This document shows, piece by piece, positions 1-8,574 of a DNA stretch of 64,000 nt. The stretch is from Georgenia yuyongxinii (GTDB lineage Bacteria; Actinomycetota; Actinomycetes; Actinomycetales; Actinomycetaceae). The stretch is from assembly GCF_006352065.1 (NCBI RefSeq), contig NZ_CP040915.1, positions 1,736,001-1,800,000 of the forward strand. Direction: 5' to 3'. Numbering within the stretch: position 1 is the stretch's first letter; the number at the start of each line of letters is the position of its first letter. Made by a program: the position numbers and the translations under genes. The notes beneath the pieces were generated by a model. The model was given only the letters and a program-made list of their open reading frames with translations. It had not been told where the DNA came from and did no database searches.

Positions 1-93
1 TACCGCGACCTGCGCGTGGAGCGGATCTCGGGCGGCACCGACGAGATGATGGTCCTCACGGCCGGCCGTGCGGCGCTGAAGGACTTCCGATGA
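1..93 (+). CDS. caiA: Crotonobetainyl-CoA reductase, C-terminal end only (partial)
   Basis: The first 30 codons are the tail of an acyl-CoA dehydrogenase-type flavoprotein; the rest lies left of the window. The visible segment contains [13 protein letters not shown] followed by [11 protein letters not shown], the usual C-terminal signature of this superfamily (the ISGGTxE stretch contacts FAD and the neighbouring subunit). The ending closely resembles the E. coli CaiA C-terminus as I remember it, and caiB and caiC follow directly, so crotonobetainyl-CoA reductase is the best call. The stop overlaps the next start as ATGA, which indicates translational coupling. The tail alone could belong to another acyl-CoA dehydrogenase; gene order decides the name. 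Confidence 0.75.
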   Translation, partial: YRDLRVERISGGTDEMMVLTAGRAALKDFR

Positions 94-1322
94 ACAGCGC
101 CGAGAAGAAGCAGCCTGCCATGACCACCGTCCCCGCCTTCGGCCCGCTCCAGGGCGTCAAGGTCGTCTACTCGGCCGTCGAGATCGCCGCCCCGTCCGCG
201 GCCGCGATCATGGCCGAGTGGGGAGCCGACGTCGTCTGGATCGAGAACACCCGTACGGGCGACTCGATGCGCGACACCACCCACATCAAGGAGCTCGAGC
301 GTCGCAACCAGCGCTCGATCGCACTCAACCCGTTCACGGACGAGGGCCGGGAGGTGCTGCTCTCGCTCATCGCCGACGCCGACATCTTCATCGAGTCGTC
401 CAAGGGCCCGACGTACGTGCGGCGCGGAATCACCGACGAGCTGCTCTGGGAGCGCAACCCGAAGCTCGTCATCGTCCACGTGTCCGGCTTCGGGCAGTAC
501 GGCGTGCCGGAGCGGGTCAACCGTGCGGCGTACGACCTGACGGTCCAGGCCTACAGCGGCTACATGGCGCAGAACGGCACGCCCGAGCAGCCGATGGCCG
601 CGGTGCCGTACGTCGGTGACTACTTCACCTCCCTCATGGTCGTCTCGTCGGCGCTCGCAGCGCTCAACCGGGCCAAGGCCACGGGCGAGGGGGACAGCGT
701 CGACGTGGCGATGTACGAGGTGATGCTGCGCGTCGGTGCGTACTACCTCATGGACTACCTCAACGACGGCACGGTGTACCCCCGGCCGGGCGCCCGGCAC
801 CCGAACCTGTGCGGGATCGGGGAGTACCGCACGTCCGACGGGTTCATCGGGCTGTGCGTGTACGGCGTCAAGCAGAACAAGTACCTGCTCGAGCGCATCG
901 GTCTGGGTCACCTGTGGGGCACCGAGGAGTACCCCGACGACACCAGCGCGCTGTGGCTCGACGGGCCCCAGGCGGAGCTCATCGAGGCGAAGCTCGACGA
1001 GTTCTGCCTGACCCAGAAGGCGCTGGAGCTGGAGAAGGAGTTCTCCGGCGTCGGCATCGCCGCCAACGCCGTGCTCGAGTTCGATCAGCTCGTCGCCGAG
1101 GAGCACCTCGCCCAGCGCGAGGCCCTCGTCGAGTGGGAGCGGCAGGACGGCAGCCCGGTCAAGGGAGTCGGCATCTTCCCGAAGTTTGTGCGTAACCCGG
1201 GCCAGATCTGGCGGCCCATGCCGGACCTCGGGCAGGACACCGACGACGTGCTCGCCGAGGCCGGGTACACGCCCGACCAGATCGCGCAGCTGGCCGACAA
1301 CGGAACCGTCAGAAGGAGCTGA
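90..1322 (+). CDS. caiB: L-carnitine / crotonobetaine CoA-transferase (CaiB, family III)
   Basis: This protein moves CoA between gamma-butyrobetaine or crotonobetaine and carnitine, in the cytoplasm. Its 410 residues match E. coli CaiB (about 405) almost end to end: [14 protein letters not shown] near residue 22, [17 protein letters not shown] near 104, GFGQYG near 133, [17 protein letters not shown] in the middle and [15 protein letters not shown] near the C-terminus. The catalytic aspartate of family III CoA-transferases fits D177 in PYVGDYF. The start ATG overlaps the caiA stop by 4 bp. An internal ATG at 120 ([10 protein letters not shown]) begins where the E. coli protein begins, so the first ten residues may be a false extension. 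It lies second in the cai-fix operon. Confidence 0.9.
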   Translation: MNSAEKKQPAMTTVPAFGPLQGVKVVYSAVEIAAPSAAAIMAEWGADVVWIENTRTGDSMRDTTHIKELERRNQRSIALNPFTDEGREVLLSLIADADIFIESSKGPTYVRRGITDELLWERNPKLVIVHVSGFGQYGVPERVNRAAYDLTVQAYSGYMAQNGTPEQPMAAVPYVGDYFTSLMVVSSALAALNRAKATGEGDSVDVAMYEVMLRVGAYYLMDYLNDGTVYPRPGARHPNLCGIGEYRTSDGFIGLCVYGVKQNKYLLERIGLGHLWGTEEYPDDTSALWLDGPQAELIEAKLDEFCLTQKALELEKEFSGVGIAANAVLEFDQLVAEEHLAQREALVEWERQDGSPVKGVGIFPKFVRNPGQIWRPMPDLGQDTDDVLAEAGYTPDQIAQLADNGTVRRS

Positions 1323-1332
1323 ACCAGCCACG

Positions 1333-1366
1333 GGCGCGTGCGGGGCGACCCCGCTCCGCACGCGCC
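1333..1366 (+). other. Perfect 11-bp hairpin between caiB and caiC
   Basis: The 59-bp caiB-caiC gap contains ggcgcgtgcgg and its exact reverse complement ccgcacgcgcc, separated by 12 nt. No T tract follows and the operon continues, so this is more likely an mRNA-stabilising or attenuating stem than a full terminator. It is the only sizeable gap within an otherwise overlapping operon. Confidence 0.6.
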
Positions 1367-1381
1367 GACGGCACCACCACC

Positions 1382-2908
1382 ATGGACATCATCGGCAACC
1401 GCACCCTGCGGGACCTCTGGGACGAGCTGGCGCGCACGCGCACCGAGGACGTGTTCCTCGTGCACGAGGACCCCGACGGTCACACCACATCGTTCACGTA
1501 CGGCGAGTTCGGCACGCGCATCGTGCGCGCGACGAACCTCCTGCGCAGCCTGGGCATCCGGCCCGGTGAGTGCGTGGGCATGCACATGGGGAACGGCCCG
1601 CAGCAGCTCGAGTGCCTCTTCGCGCTCGCCTGCATCGGTGCGGTGGCCGTGCCGCTCCACCCGCGCAGCACCGCGGCCGAGTGCGCCCGGAGCCTCGCCC
1701 GGGTGGGAGCCGCCCTCGTGGTGTGCGAGCCGGAGGTACGCCCCGCGGAGGGGTACCCCGCCGGTGTCCGGGTCCTGGTGGCTCGCGAGCCGGTCCCGGG
1801 GCCGGACTCCTACGACGACGCGCGTGACCGGCAACCGGACACCCTCGTGGACCCGGCACCGCTCACGAGCGACGACCCCGCGGTCATCGTCTTCTCCTCC
1901 GGTTCCACGGCCGAGCCGAAGGGGGTGGTGCTCACGCACGCGAACCTGTTGTTCTCGGGCATCTTCGTCGCCTGGCAGGCAACGATGACATCGGCCGACC
2001 GGCTGCTGACGACCATGCCGGCCTGCCACGTCAACTTCGTGCTCAACGCGCTCATGCCGGTGCTCACCGTGGGTGCCGAGCTCGTCGCCGTCGAGCGGTA
2101 CAGCGCCCGACGGTTCTGGCAGCAGGTCCGCTCGCACGACGCCACGATCGTCCAGAGCATCTCGACGATCGCGCGCACGATGCTCCTCCAGCCGCGCGAC
2201 CCGCACGACCGCGACCACCGCGTGCGCGAGATCCTCTACTACCTGCCGATCAGCGACGAGGAGAAGGCCGAGTTCGACGAACGGTTCGGTGCCCGCCTCC
2301 TCAACTCCTACGGCACGAGCGAGACCCTCGTCGGCGTCCTGACGGACCCCCCGTCGGGGCCGCGCCGCTGGCCCTCCATCGGCCGCGTCGCCCTCGGCTA
2401 CGAGGTGCGCGTCGCCGACACGGACGGTCGCGAGCTGGGGCCGTTCCAGCACGGCGAGATCCAGGTCAAGGGAGTGCCCGGGCGCACCCTCATGGCGGGG
2501 TATCACGGCGATCCGGAGCGCACCGCGCAGACCTACACGGACGACGGCTGGTTCCGGACCGGGGACATCGGCTGGTTCGACGAGGACGGCTGGTTCTACT
2601 TCGTCGACCGCCTCGTGCACTTCATCAAGCGCGCCGGGGAGAACATCTCGCCCACCGAGGTGGAGGAGGCCCTGACGGCGCATCCGGAGATCGCCGAGGC
2701 GGCGGTCATCGGAGTACCCGACCCCGTGCTCGACGAGGCGGTCAAGGCCTTCGTGGTGCGGGTGCCGGGCTCCGGCCTGAGCATCGCGGACATCCAGGCA
2801 TGGGTCGCCGCGCGGCTGTGCGACTTCAAGGTCCCCACCCAGGTCGAGATCGTGGCGGCACTGCCGCTGACCACAACTTTCAAGGTCGCCAAGAACGACC
2901 TTGCATGA
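1382..2908 (+). CDS. caiC: Carnitine / crotonobetaine-CoA ligase (CaiC)
   Basis: An acyl-CoA synthetase of the ANL (AMP-forming) superfamily, 508 residues, that activates carnitine or crotonobetaine with ATP and CoA. It begins MDIIGNRTLRDLWDELA, very like E. coli CaiC. The P-loop-like motif FSSGSTAEPKGVVLTH (about 171-186) binds ATP; LLNSYGTSET and RWPSIGRV are family motifs, and GWFRTGDIGWFDEDGWFYFVD is the A8 hinge region. The C-terminal lysine used in adenylation is probably the K in TTFKVAK, although the usual GK motif is changed to FK. The ATG at 1382 follows no strong Shine-Dalgarno but matches the family N-terminus. It primes the CoA cycle that CaiB then sustains. Confidence 0.88.
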   Translation: MDIIGNRTLRDLWDELARTRTEDVFLVHEDPDGHTTSFTYGEFGTRIVRATNLLRSLGIRPGECVGMHMGNGPQQLECLFALACIGAVAVPLHPRSTAAECARSLARVGAALVVCEPEVRPAEGYPAGVRVLVAREPVPGPDSYDDARDRQPDTLVDPAPLTSDDPAVIVFSSGSTAEPKGVVLTHANLLFSGIFVAWQATMTSADRLLTTMPACHVNFVLNALMPVLTVGAELVAVERYSARRFWQQVRSHDATIVQSISTIARTMLLQPRDPHDRDHRVREILYYLPISDEEKAEFDERFGARLLNSYGTSETLVGVLTDPPSGPRRWPSIGRVALGYEVRVADTDGRELGPFQHGEIQVKGVPGRTLMAGYHGDPERTAQTYTDDGWFRTGDIGWFDEDGWFYFVDRLVHFIKRAGENISPTEVEEALTAHPEIAEAAVIGVPDPVLDEAVKAFVVRVPGSGLSIADIQAWVAARLCDFKVPTQVEIVAALPLTTTFKVAKNDLA

Positions 2909-2945
2909 CAAGTGCCTCCTCGGAGGCGGAAAGAGCAGGACAGAG

Positions 2946-3800
2946 ATGGGCATCAACACCGACATGGTCGGCCAGTGGTTCGGGCCGTTCGAGCGCGAGT
3001 ACACGTTCAAGGACCTGAGCCTGTTCGCGCTCGGCTCGGGCAGCGGCATCGACGGTCGCACCGATCTGGAGTACGTCTACGAGAAGGACATGAAGGTCCT
3101 GCCGACCTTCGGGGCGATGCCGATCGTCGACTCCGAGGTCACCAAGACCATCGACTACGGCTACAACTACGCCGGTTCGCTGCACTGGAGCTTCGACCTG
3201 ACGTTCCACCAGCCGATCACCAAGCTCGCCGACCGGCTCAGCACCAAGGTCCTGCTCAAGGGCCTGTACGACCGGGGACCGGGCAAGGGCCTGCTCGCCC
3301 AGCACGTGGGCGACACCTACGACGCCGACGGCAACCTGATCTTCACCAACGAGAGCTGGGACTGCCTGATCTACGACGGCGGCTGGGGCGGCCCGGCGGC
3401 CCCGAAGGACCTCGTCGAGATGCCCGAGCGCGAGCCCGACGTCGAGCTGCGTGAGCGCGTGCCGGAGAACCAGGCGCTGATCTACCGACTCTCCGGGGAC
3501 TATCACCCGCAGCACGTGGACTGGGAGTACGCCGCGGAGAACGGCCAGCCCAGGCCGATCCTGCACGCGGTCAGCTTCGCGGGCATCGTCTGCCGGCACT
3601 TCGTCCGCGCGTTCGTGCCCGGCGAGCCCGAGCGACTCACCAGGTTCAAGACGCGGATCACGGCCTCGCTGCTGCCGGGGACGACCGTGGCCAGCCAGTT
3701 CTGGCGCATGGACGAGAACCGGGTGCACTTCCGCCTCGTCGACGCCGACGACCCCTCAGCCAAGCCGTTCCTCAACTGGGGTGTCATCGAATGGCGGTGA
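2946..3800 (+). CDS. MaoC-type (hydratase 2, hotdog fold) enoyl-CoA hydratase-like protein in the cai operon
   Basis: A 284-residue double-hotdog protein of the MaoC / 17-beta-HSD type 4 hydratase family. The C-terminal half carries the hydratase-2 motif as YRLSGDYHPQHVDWEYA: D185 and H190 occupy the catalytic positions, and the usual asparagine between them is histidine (H187). The N-terminal half is a second, non-catalytic hotdog, as in eukaryotic hydratase 2. ATG 2946 is chosen because AGGA lies 5 nt upstream; a TTG at 2901 would overlap caiC without a ribosome site. By position it should hydrate crotonobetainyl-CoA to carnitinyl-CoA, the role of CaiD (a crotonase) in E. coli, but that function is inferred from context. 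It overlaps the transporter gene by 10 bp. Confidence 0.75.
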   Translation: MGINTDMVGQWFGPFEREYTFKDLSLFALGSGSGIDGRTDLEYVYEKDMKVLPTFGAMPIVDSEVTKTIDYGYNYAGSLHWSFDLTFHQPITKLADRLSTKVLLKGLYDRGPGKGLLAQHVGDTYDADGNLIFTNESWDCLIYDGGWGGPAAPKDLVEMPEREPDVELRERVPENQALIYRLSGDYHPQHVDWEYAAENGQPRPILHAVSFAGIVCRHFVRAFVPGEPERLTRFKTRITASLLPGTTVASQFWRMDENRVHFRLVDADDPSAKPFLNWGVIEWR

Positions 3801-5230
3801 ACGGCCGGGACGGCGTCGGAGCGGCCCCCGCCGGTCGGGTGCTGCTCGACGACGTCGCCATGACCCCATTCCTCAAGCGGCTCACCGTCTTCGCCAGCGG
3901 TGGCCCGTTCCTGGACGGATACGTCCTGTCGATCATCGGCGTGGCTCTCATCCAGCTGGGGCCCGAGCTCGAGCTGGACGCCGCCGCGACCGGGGCGATC
4001 GGGGTCGCGGCGATCGTCGGGCTGTTCCTCGGCACGGCGGTCGGGGGCTGGATGACGGACCGCATCGGCCGCAAGCGGATGTTCGTCATCGACATCGTCG
4101 GCATCGCCCTCATCTCAGTGGGCACGGCGTTCGTCCCGAACGTGGTCATGCTCGTCGTGATGCGGTTCCTCATCGGGATCGTCGTCGGGGCCGACTACCC
4201 GATCGCGACCTCCCTCATCGCGGAGTTCACGCCGCGCCGGCACCGCGCCGTCTCGATGGGCGTGGCCGCCGCCGCCTGGTACGTCGGTGCGAACGTCGCC
4301 TTCCTGGTCGGCTACTTCCTGCTGTCGGTCGAGGGCGGGTGGCGCTGGATGCTCGCCTCCGCGGTCGTCCCCTGCCTCGTCATCCTGGTCGGCCGTTGGG
4401 ACATCCCCGAGTCGCCCCGCTGGCTCGTGCGCAACGGCCGGTCCCAGGAGGCCGCGGCCATCGTCCGCCGCATCTTCGGGACCGACGTCGAGCTCGAGCC
4501 CGAGACGACGACGAAGGTCGGCTATGCGGCCCTGTTCCGCCGCGGTCACATTGGCAAGGTCCTGTTCATCGGGACGATCTGGATGTGCCAGGCGGTTCCG
4601 ATGTTCGCCATCTACACCTTCGGTCCGCAGATCATGGCGGACTTCGGTTTCGGTGAGGTGCAGACGGCGACCCTCGGGCAGATCGTCATCGGCACGTTCT
4701 TCATGGTGGGCTGCATCCCCGCCATGTTCCTGGCCAACTCCATGGGGCGGCGCAAGCTGCTGGTCGGCAGCTTCCTCGTCATGACGGTGGCCCTCGGCGT
4801 GCTGGGGATCGTGCCGGTCGCCGGAACCGTCCTCGTCATCATCTGCCTCGCGACCTACGCGTTCTTCTCGGGCGGGCCGGGCAACCTCCAGTGGCTCTAC
4901 CCGAACGAGCTCTTCCCCACCGACATCCGGGCCTCCGCCACCGGTGCCGCCATGGCGTTCAGCCGGATCGGCACGGTCATCTCGACCTACGTGCTGCCGA
5001 GCTTCCTCGCCAGCCACGGCCCGCGAGCCACGATGATCGCCGGCGCCCTCATCTCCGGCCTCGGACTCGTTGTCTCGGTGCTTTTCGCCCCGGAGACCCG
5101 TGGTCTCACCCTCAACGAGTCCAGCAAGCTCGGCGTCGGCTCCCGGCGCGCCCCCTCACCCGCTCCGAGCCCCGGCGCCACCCCTCCGTCCCAACCAGCC
5201 GCCACGAGCGGATCCACGAAGGAAGCATGA
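3791..5230 (+). CDS. MFS transporter, sugar-porter-like (candidate carnitine / betaine importer)
   Basis: A 479-residue major facilitator protein with about 12 hydrophobic segments. Visible family motifs are GWMTDRIGRKR between helices 2 and 3, IPESPRWLV after helix 6, the second-half equivalent NSMGRRK, and PETRGLTL at the end, all typical of the sugar-porter / metabolite:H+ branches. The last 40 residues are a Pro/Ser-rich cytoplasmic tail. The gene overlaps the hydratase gene by 10 bp and fixA by ATGA, so it is firmly in the operon. Enteric carnitine operons use CaiT, a BCCT antiporter; here an MFS protein probably supplies the substrate, which is inference. An internal ATG at 3860 (MTPFLKRL) is an alternative start just before the first helix. 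Confidence 0.8.
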   Translation: MAVNGRDGVGAAPAGRVLLDDVAMTPFLKRLTVFASGGPFLDGYVLSIIGVALIQLGPELELDAAATGAIGVAAIVGLFLGTAVGGWMTDRIGRKRMFVIDIVGIALISVGTAFVPNVVMLVVMRFLIGIVVGADYPIATSLIAEFTPRRHRAVSMGVAAAAWYVGANVAFLVGYFLLSVEGGWRWMLASAVVPCLVILVGRWDIPESPRWLVRNGRSQEAAAIVRRIFGTDVELEPETTTKVGYAALFRRGHIGKVLFIGTIWMCQAVPMFAIYTFGPQIMADFGFGEVQTATLGQIVIGTFFMVGCIPAMFLANSMGRRKLLVGSFLVMTVALGVLGIVPVAGTVLVIICLATYAFFSGGPGNLQWLYPNELFPTDIRASATGAAMAFSRIGTVISTYVLPSFLASHGPRATMIAGALISGLGLVVSVLFAPETRGLTLNESSKLGVGSRRAPSPAPSPGATPPSQPAATSGSTKEA

Positions 5231-5232
5231 CG

Positions 5233-5997
5233 ATGAAGATTGCAGTTGCCTACAAGTGGGCCCCGAACCCGCAGGACGCATCGGTCTCCCAGGAGGGGAC
5301 CGTCGACTGGGGCCGGGCGAAGGCCGCCATCTCCGAGTACGACCAGGTCGCCCTCGAGGTGGGTCGACGTCTGGCGGACTCAGCTGGCGCAGAGCTCGTC
5401 GGGATCAGCGCAGGCCCCGCCGACGCCGGGAGCAGCATGGCCCGCAAGGCCGCCCTGTCCCGCGGTCTGGACCGGCTCGCGATCGTGACGGACGAGGCGC
5501 TCGCCGGTGCCACCGCCGGCCGCACCGCACGGGTGCTCGCCGAGGTCGTCGACCAGGTCGGCGACGTCGATCTCGTGCTGACCGGGGACTCCTCCGTGGA
5601 CCTCGGCGCCCAGCTCGTGCCGTCGGTGCTGGGCGCGGTGCTCGGCTGGCCCGTCCTGTCGAACGTCACCGCGATCACCGGCTCCGCCGGCGACCTGACC
5701 GTGGAGCGTTCTCGCGAGGGCGGCACCCAGACGCTCCGGGTCACCGGTCCCGCGGTCCTCGCCGTGGCACCGGACGCGGCGATGCCGAGCGTGCCCGGGA
5801 TGAAGGACATCCTGGCCGCCGGCAAGAAGCCCACGGACGTCCTCGACGTCCCCGTCCCCGACGCCGAGCCCGTCAGCGTCGTCGCCACCGCGCCCCCGGA
5901 GATGAAGGCCCGCAAGCGCCAGATCATCGACGGTTCCGACCCAGCGGCCGCCGCCGCCGAGCTCGTTGCCGCATTGCGCGCCGACAACCTCGTCTGA
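5233..5997 (+). CDS. fixA: Electron transfer flavoprotein beta-type subunit FixA
   Basis: EtfB-family subunit, 254 residues, that passes electrons with FixB, FixC and FixX to the CaiA-type reductase. It begins MKIAVAYKWAPNPQDASVS and contains the family features EYDQVALE, DLVLTGDSSVDLGAQLVPS, the EGGTQTLRVTGPAVLAV core and PSVPGMKDILAAGKKP. Two in-frame ATGs exist: 5227 overlaps the transporter stop as ATGA, while 5233 sits 9 nt after AAGGA and matches the E. coli FixA N-terminus, so 5233 is preferred. ETF beta subunits of the housekeeping kind would look similar; adjacency to fixB, fixC and fixX settles the assignment to the fix branch. Confidence 0.85.
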   Translation: MKIAVAYKWAPNPQDASVSQEGTVDWGRAKAAISEYDQVALEVGRRLADSAGAELVGISAGPADAGSSMARKAALSRGLDRLAIVTDEALAGATAGRTARVLAEVVDQVGDVDLVLTGDSSVDLGAQLVPSVLGAVLGWPVLSNVTAITGSAGDLTVERSREGGTQTLRVTGPAVLAVAPDAAMPSVPGMKDILAAGKKPTDVLDVPVPDAEPVSVVATAPPEMKARKRQIIDGSDPAAAAAELVAALRADNLV

Positions 5998-6025
5998 GCC
6001 CGTGACCGAAGAGCAGGAGAATCCC

Positions 6026-6931
6026 ATGAGCAGCGCCTACATCCTTGTCGCCGACGACGCCCGGATCGGCGACCTCGTCGCCGCCGCCGCCGCCACCACC
6101 ACGACCGCACTGGTCGTCGGATCGCGGGAGGTGGCCGAGCGGGTCGCCACCTCCGGCGTCGACACGGTCGTCCGCCTGGTCGGCGCCGTCGACGACGCCC
6201 CCCTCGAGGCGTACGCCGCCGCCGTCGCCGAGATCGTCGCGGAGGCGTCCCCCGACCTCGTGCTCGTGGCGACCCGGCCCGCCGAGCGCGTCCTCGCCGG
6301 CGCGGTCGTCGCCCGCACCGGTGCCCCGGTGTTCACCATGGTCAGCTCGGTGCACGTGTCCGACGGGTCTGTCGAGCTCACCCGGGACGCCTTCGGCGGT
6401 ATCGCGCAGGAGACGCTCAGGGTCGCCGGCACCGCTGTGGTCGTCGTCGACGGCGGCCCGGCGGTCGAGGCCGGCACGCCGGTCGAGGTCACGGAGCGCA
6501 CGGTCGAGCCCGCCCCCGGCACGACCGTCGTCGAGGACCACGCCGCCGAGCGTGCCGCCGTCGACCTGTCCCGGGCGCCCCGGATCGTCACGGCCGGACG
6601 CGGCGTCAAGGCCCGCGAGGACCTTGCCCTGGTCGACGCCCTGGCCTCCGCGCTGGATGCGGAGTCGGCGTGCTCCCGCCCGCTGGCCGAGGGCGTCGGC
6701 TGGTACAGCCGCGACCGGTACATCGGTGTCACGGGTCAGCACGTGCAGCCCGAGCTCTACGTGGCCGTCGGCGTCTCCGGCCAGCTGCAGCACGCCGTCG
6801 GCGCGCGCGGGTCCGGCACGATCGTGGCGATCAACGCCGACAAGGACTGCCCGTACTTCGCCGAGGCAGACTACTGCGTCGTCGGCGACCTGTACTCGGT
6901 CGTCCCGGCCGTGACCGAGGCGCTGTCATGA
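6026..6931 (+). CDS. fixB: Electron transfer flavoprotein alpha-type subunit FixB
   Basis: EtfA-family subunit, 301 residues. The N-terminal ETF domain is followed by the C-terminal FAD-binding domain, which shows RIVTAGRGVKAREDL, GWYSRDRYIGVTGQHVQPELYVAVGVSGQLQH and GSGTIVAINADKDCPYFAEADY, contacts known to hold the FAD and its ribityl chain. AGGAGA lies 5 nt before the ATG. The stop overlaps the fixC start as ATGA. With FixA it forms the heterodimeric flavoprotein of the carnitine-reduction chain, and bifurcating ETFs belong to the same broad group; whether this one bifurcates cannot be read from the sequence. Confidence 0.87.
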   Translation: MSSAYILVADDARIGDLVAAAAATTTTALVVGSREVAERVATSGVDTVVRLVGAVDDAPLEAYAAAVAEIVAEASPDLVLVATRPAERVLAGAVVARTGAPVFTMVSSVHVSDGSVELTRDAFGGIAQETLRVAGTAVVVVDGGPAVEAGTPVEVTERTVEPAPGTTVVEDHAAERAAVDLSRAPRIVTAGRGVKAREDLALVDALASALDAESACSRPLAEGVGWYSRDRYIGVTGQHVQPELYVAVGVSGQLQHAVGARGSGTIVAINADKDCPYFAEADYCVVGDLYSVVPAVTEALS

Positions 6932-8229
6932 CCGAGGCCGTCGAGCCGGACTTCGACGTCGTCGTCGTCGGGGCGGGTATCGCCGGGCTGGTGACGGCGT
7001 ACCGCCTTGCCGAGGCCGGCCGGTCCGTCGTCGTGATCGAGCGTGGCGAGACCCCCGGCTCGAAGAACCTCTCCGGCGGCGTGCTGTACTCGCGCGTCCT
7101 CGAGCAGGTGTTCCCGAACCTGCTCGAGGAGGCGCCGGTCGAACGCCGCATCACGCGCAACTACGTCCAGTTCCTCAACGGCTCCTCCTCGGTCGGCATC
7201 GACTACCAGGACGAGCGACTGGGCGCCCCCACCAACGCGGTGACGGTGCTGCGCGCCAAGCTCGACGCCTGGATCGCCGAGCGGTGCGAGGAGGCCGGCG
7301 TCTTCCTCATGCCCGGTGTGCGGGTCGACGACGTCCTCCGCGAGGACGGTCGTGTCGTGGGGGTGCGCGCCGGCGAGGACGAGCTGCGTGCCCACGTGGT
7401 CGTGGCCGCGGACGGCGTGAACTCCTTCCTCGCACGGACGACGGGACTCCGGACGAAGCCGGCGACGAACCAGGTCGCGCTCGGGGTCAAGGCCGTCCTC
7501 GCACTGCCGGCCGAGACCATCGAGGATCGGTTCCACCTCCGCGGCGACGAGGGTGTGGCGTATGCCATCGTCGGCGACTGCACGCAGGGGATCGGCGGCG
7601 GCGGGTTCCTCTACACCAACCGCGAGTCGATCTCCGTCGGTGTGGTGCTCCGCCTCGACGCCCTCGTCGACTCGGGCAAGTCGTCCGCGGAGGTGTTCGA
7701 GCAGTATGTGCAGCACCCGTTCCTCGAACCGCTCCTGCGCGGCGGCGAGATCGTCGAGTACGGCTCGCACCTCGTCGCAGAGGGCGGCCTGGACATGGTG
7801 GGCGACATCCATACCGACGGCATGATCGTCGTCGGGGAGGCGGCCGGGCTGGCGCTCAACACGGGGCTGACCGTGCGCGGCATGGACCTCGCCGCCGCCT
7901 CGGGCATCGCAGCCGCCTCGGCGATCGACGCGGCTCTCACCACCGGTGACACGAGTGCGGCAGGGCTGGCGGGCTACCGTTCGGCACTGTTCGAGTCGTT
8001 CGCGGGCATGGACATGAAGACCTACGCCAAGGCGCCCGCATTCCTCGAGCGGGAGCGCCTCTACGAGCAGTACGGCGCCCTGCTCGCGGACGTCCTCCAC
8101 GGCGCCTTCAACCACGACCTGACCCCGCGTCGCCATCTGCGCGACGTCGCCCGGGACGCGCTGCGGCGCTCACCCGTGCGCGTGCGGGATCTGATGTCCG
8201 ACGCACTGGCGGGGGTACGAGCACTGTGA
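6928..8229 (+). CDS. fixC: FAD-dependent ETF:quinone-type oxidoreductase FixC
   Basis: A 433-residue flavoprotein related to the flavin domain of ETF:quinone oxidoreductase. The N-terminus has the dinucleotide fold VVVVGAGIAGLVTAYRLAEAG with the acidic strand end VVVIERG; GSKNLSGGVLYSR follows, and the second FAD motif GMIVVGEAAGLALNTGLTVRGMD lies near residue 295. The iron-sulfur part is supplied by the separate FixX protein. It couples electrons between quinone or another donor and FixAB. It overlaps fixB (ATGA) and fixX (GTGA), so all four fix genes appear translationally coupled. Geranylgeranyl reductases share the fold but not this operon. Confidence 0.88.
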   Translation: MTEAVEPDFDVVVVGAGIAGLVTAYRLAEAGRSVVVIERGETPGSKNLSGGVLYSRVLEQVFPNLLEEAPVERRITRNYVQFLNGSSSVGIDYQDERLGAPTNAVTVLRAKLDAWIAERCEEAGVFLMPGVRVDDVLREDGRVVGVRAGEDELRAHVVVAADGVNSFLARTTGLRTKPATNQVALGVKAVLALPAETIEDRFHLRGDEGVAYAIVGDCTQGIGGGGFLYTNRESISVGVVLRLDALVDSGKSSAEVFEQYVQHPFLEPLLRGGEIVEYGSHLVAEGGLDMVGDIHTDGMIVVGEAAGLALNTGLTVRGMDLAAASGIAAASAIDAALTTGDTSAAGLAGYRSALFESFAGMDMKTYAKAPAFLERERLYEQYGALLADVLHGAFNHDLTPRRHLRDVARDALRRSPVRVRDLMSDALAGVRAL

Positions 8230-8513
8230 AGATCGGGAGCGCGGCCGAGCGGCTGGCCCAGAACCGCTTCGAGACCGACGAGCAGGAGAGCCACATCGAG
8301 GTGAACCAGGAGGTCGCCCGCCGCGCGGGCGCGGTCGACCTGCTCGTTCGGGTGTGCCCCTCCGGGGTCTACAGCAAGGAGGCGGACGGTTCGCTGTCCG
8401 TCGAGTACGCGGCGTGCTGCGAGTGCGGTGCGTGCCTGGCGGTCGCCCCGCCCGGAGCGCTGTCGTGGCGCTACCCGCGCGGCGGCATGGGGGTGCAGTT
8501 CCGGGAGGGCTGA
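8226..8513 (+). CDS. fixX: Ferredoxin-like protein FixX
   Basis: A 95-residue ferredoxin-like partner of FixC. Four cysteines fit the single [4Fe-4S] cluster of the family: C44 in RVCPSGVY, and C64, C67 and C70 in ACCECGAC. C65 is an extra cysteine where E. coli FixX has leucine. The C-terminal YPRGGMGVQFREG is also typical. GTG 8226 overlaps the fixC stop as GTGA; the usual enteric N-terminus (about 95 residues) is the same length, supporting this start. It ends the operon, and a strong hairpin follows 3 bp later. Confidence 0.88.
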   Translation: MKIGSAAERLAQNRFETDEQESHIEVNQEVARRAGAVDLLVRVCPSGVYSKEADGSLSVEYAACCECGACLAVAPPGALSWRYPRGGMGVQFREG

Positions 8514-8516
8514 GCA

Positions 8517-8558
8517 CGCGACGACGCCCCGCCGGTCCGCCGGCGGGGCGTCGTCGCG
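8517..8558. terminator. Bidirectional terminator between fixX and the luxR-type gene
   Basis: A perfect 19-bp stem (8517-8535 with 8540-8558) closed by the tetraloop tccg lies between two convergent genes. There is no long T run on either side, as is common for terminators in high-GC actinobacteria. Confidence 0.88.
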
Positions 8559-8574
8559 CCCGGGAGACGGGCGG

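Noticed and set aside
1085-3061. Minus-strand open frame of 658 codons opposite caiB and caiC
   Set aside because: It has R/H/D/G-rich low-complexity sequence without motifs, and mirrors the codon bias of well-supported genes on the other strand.
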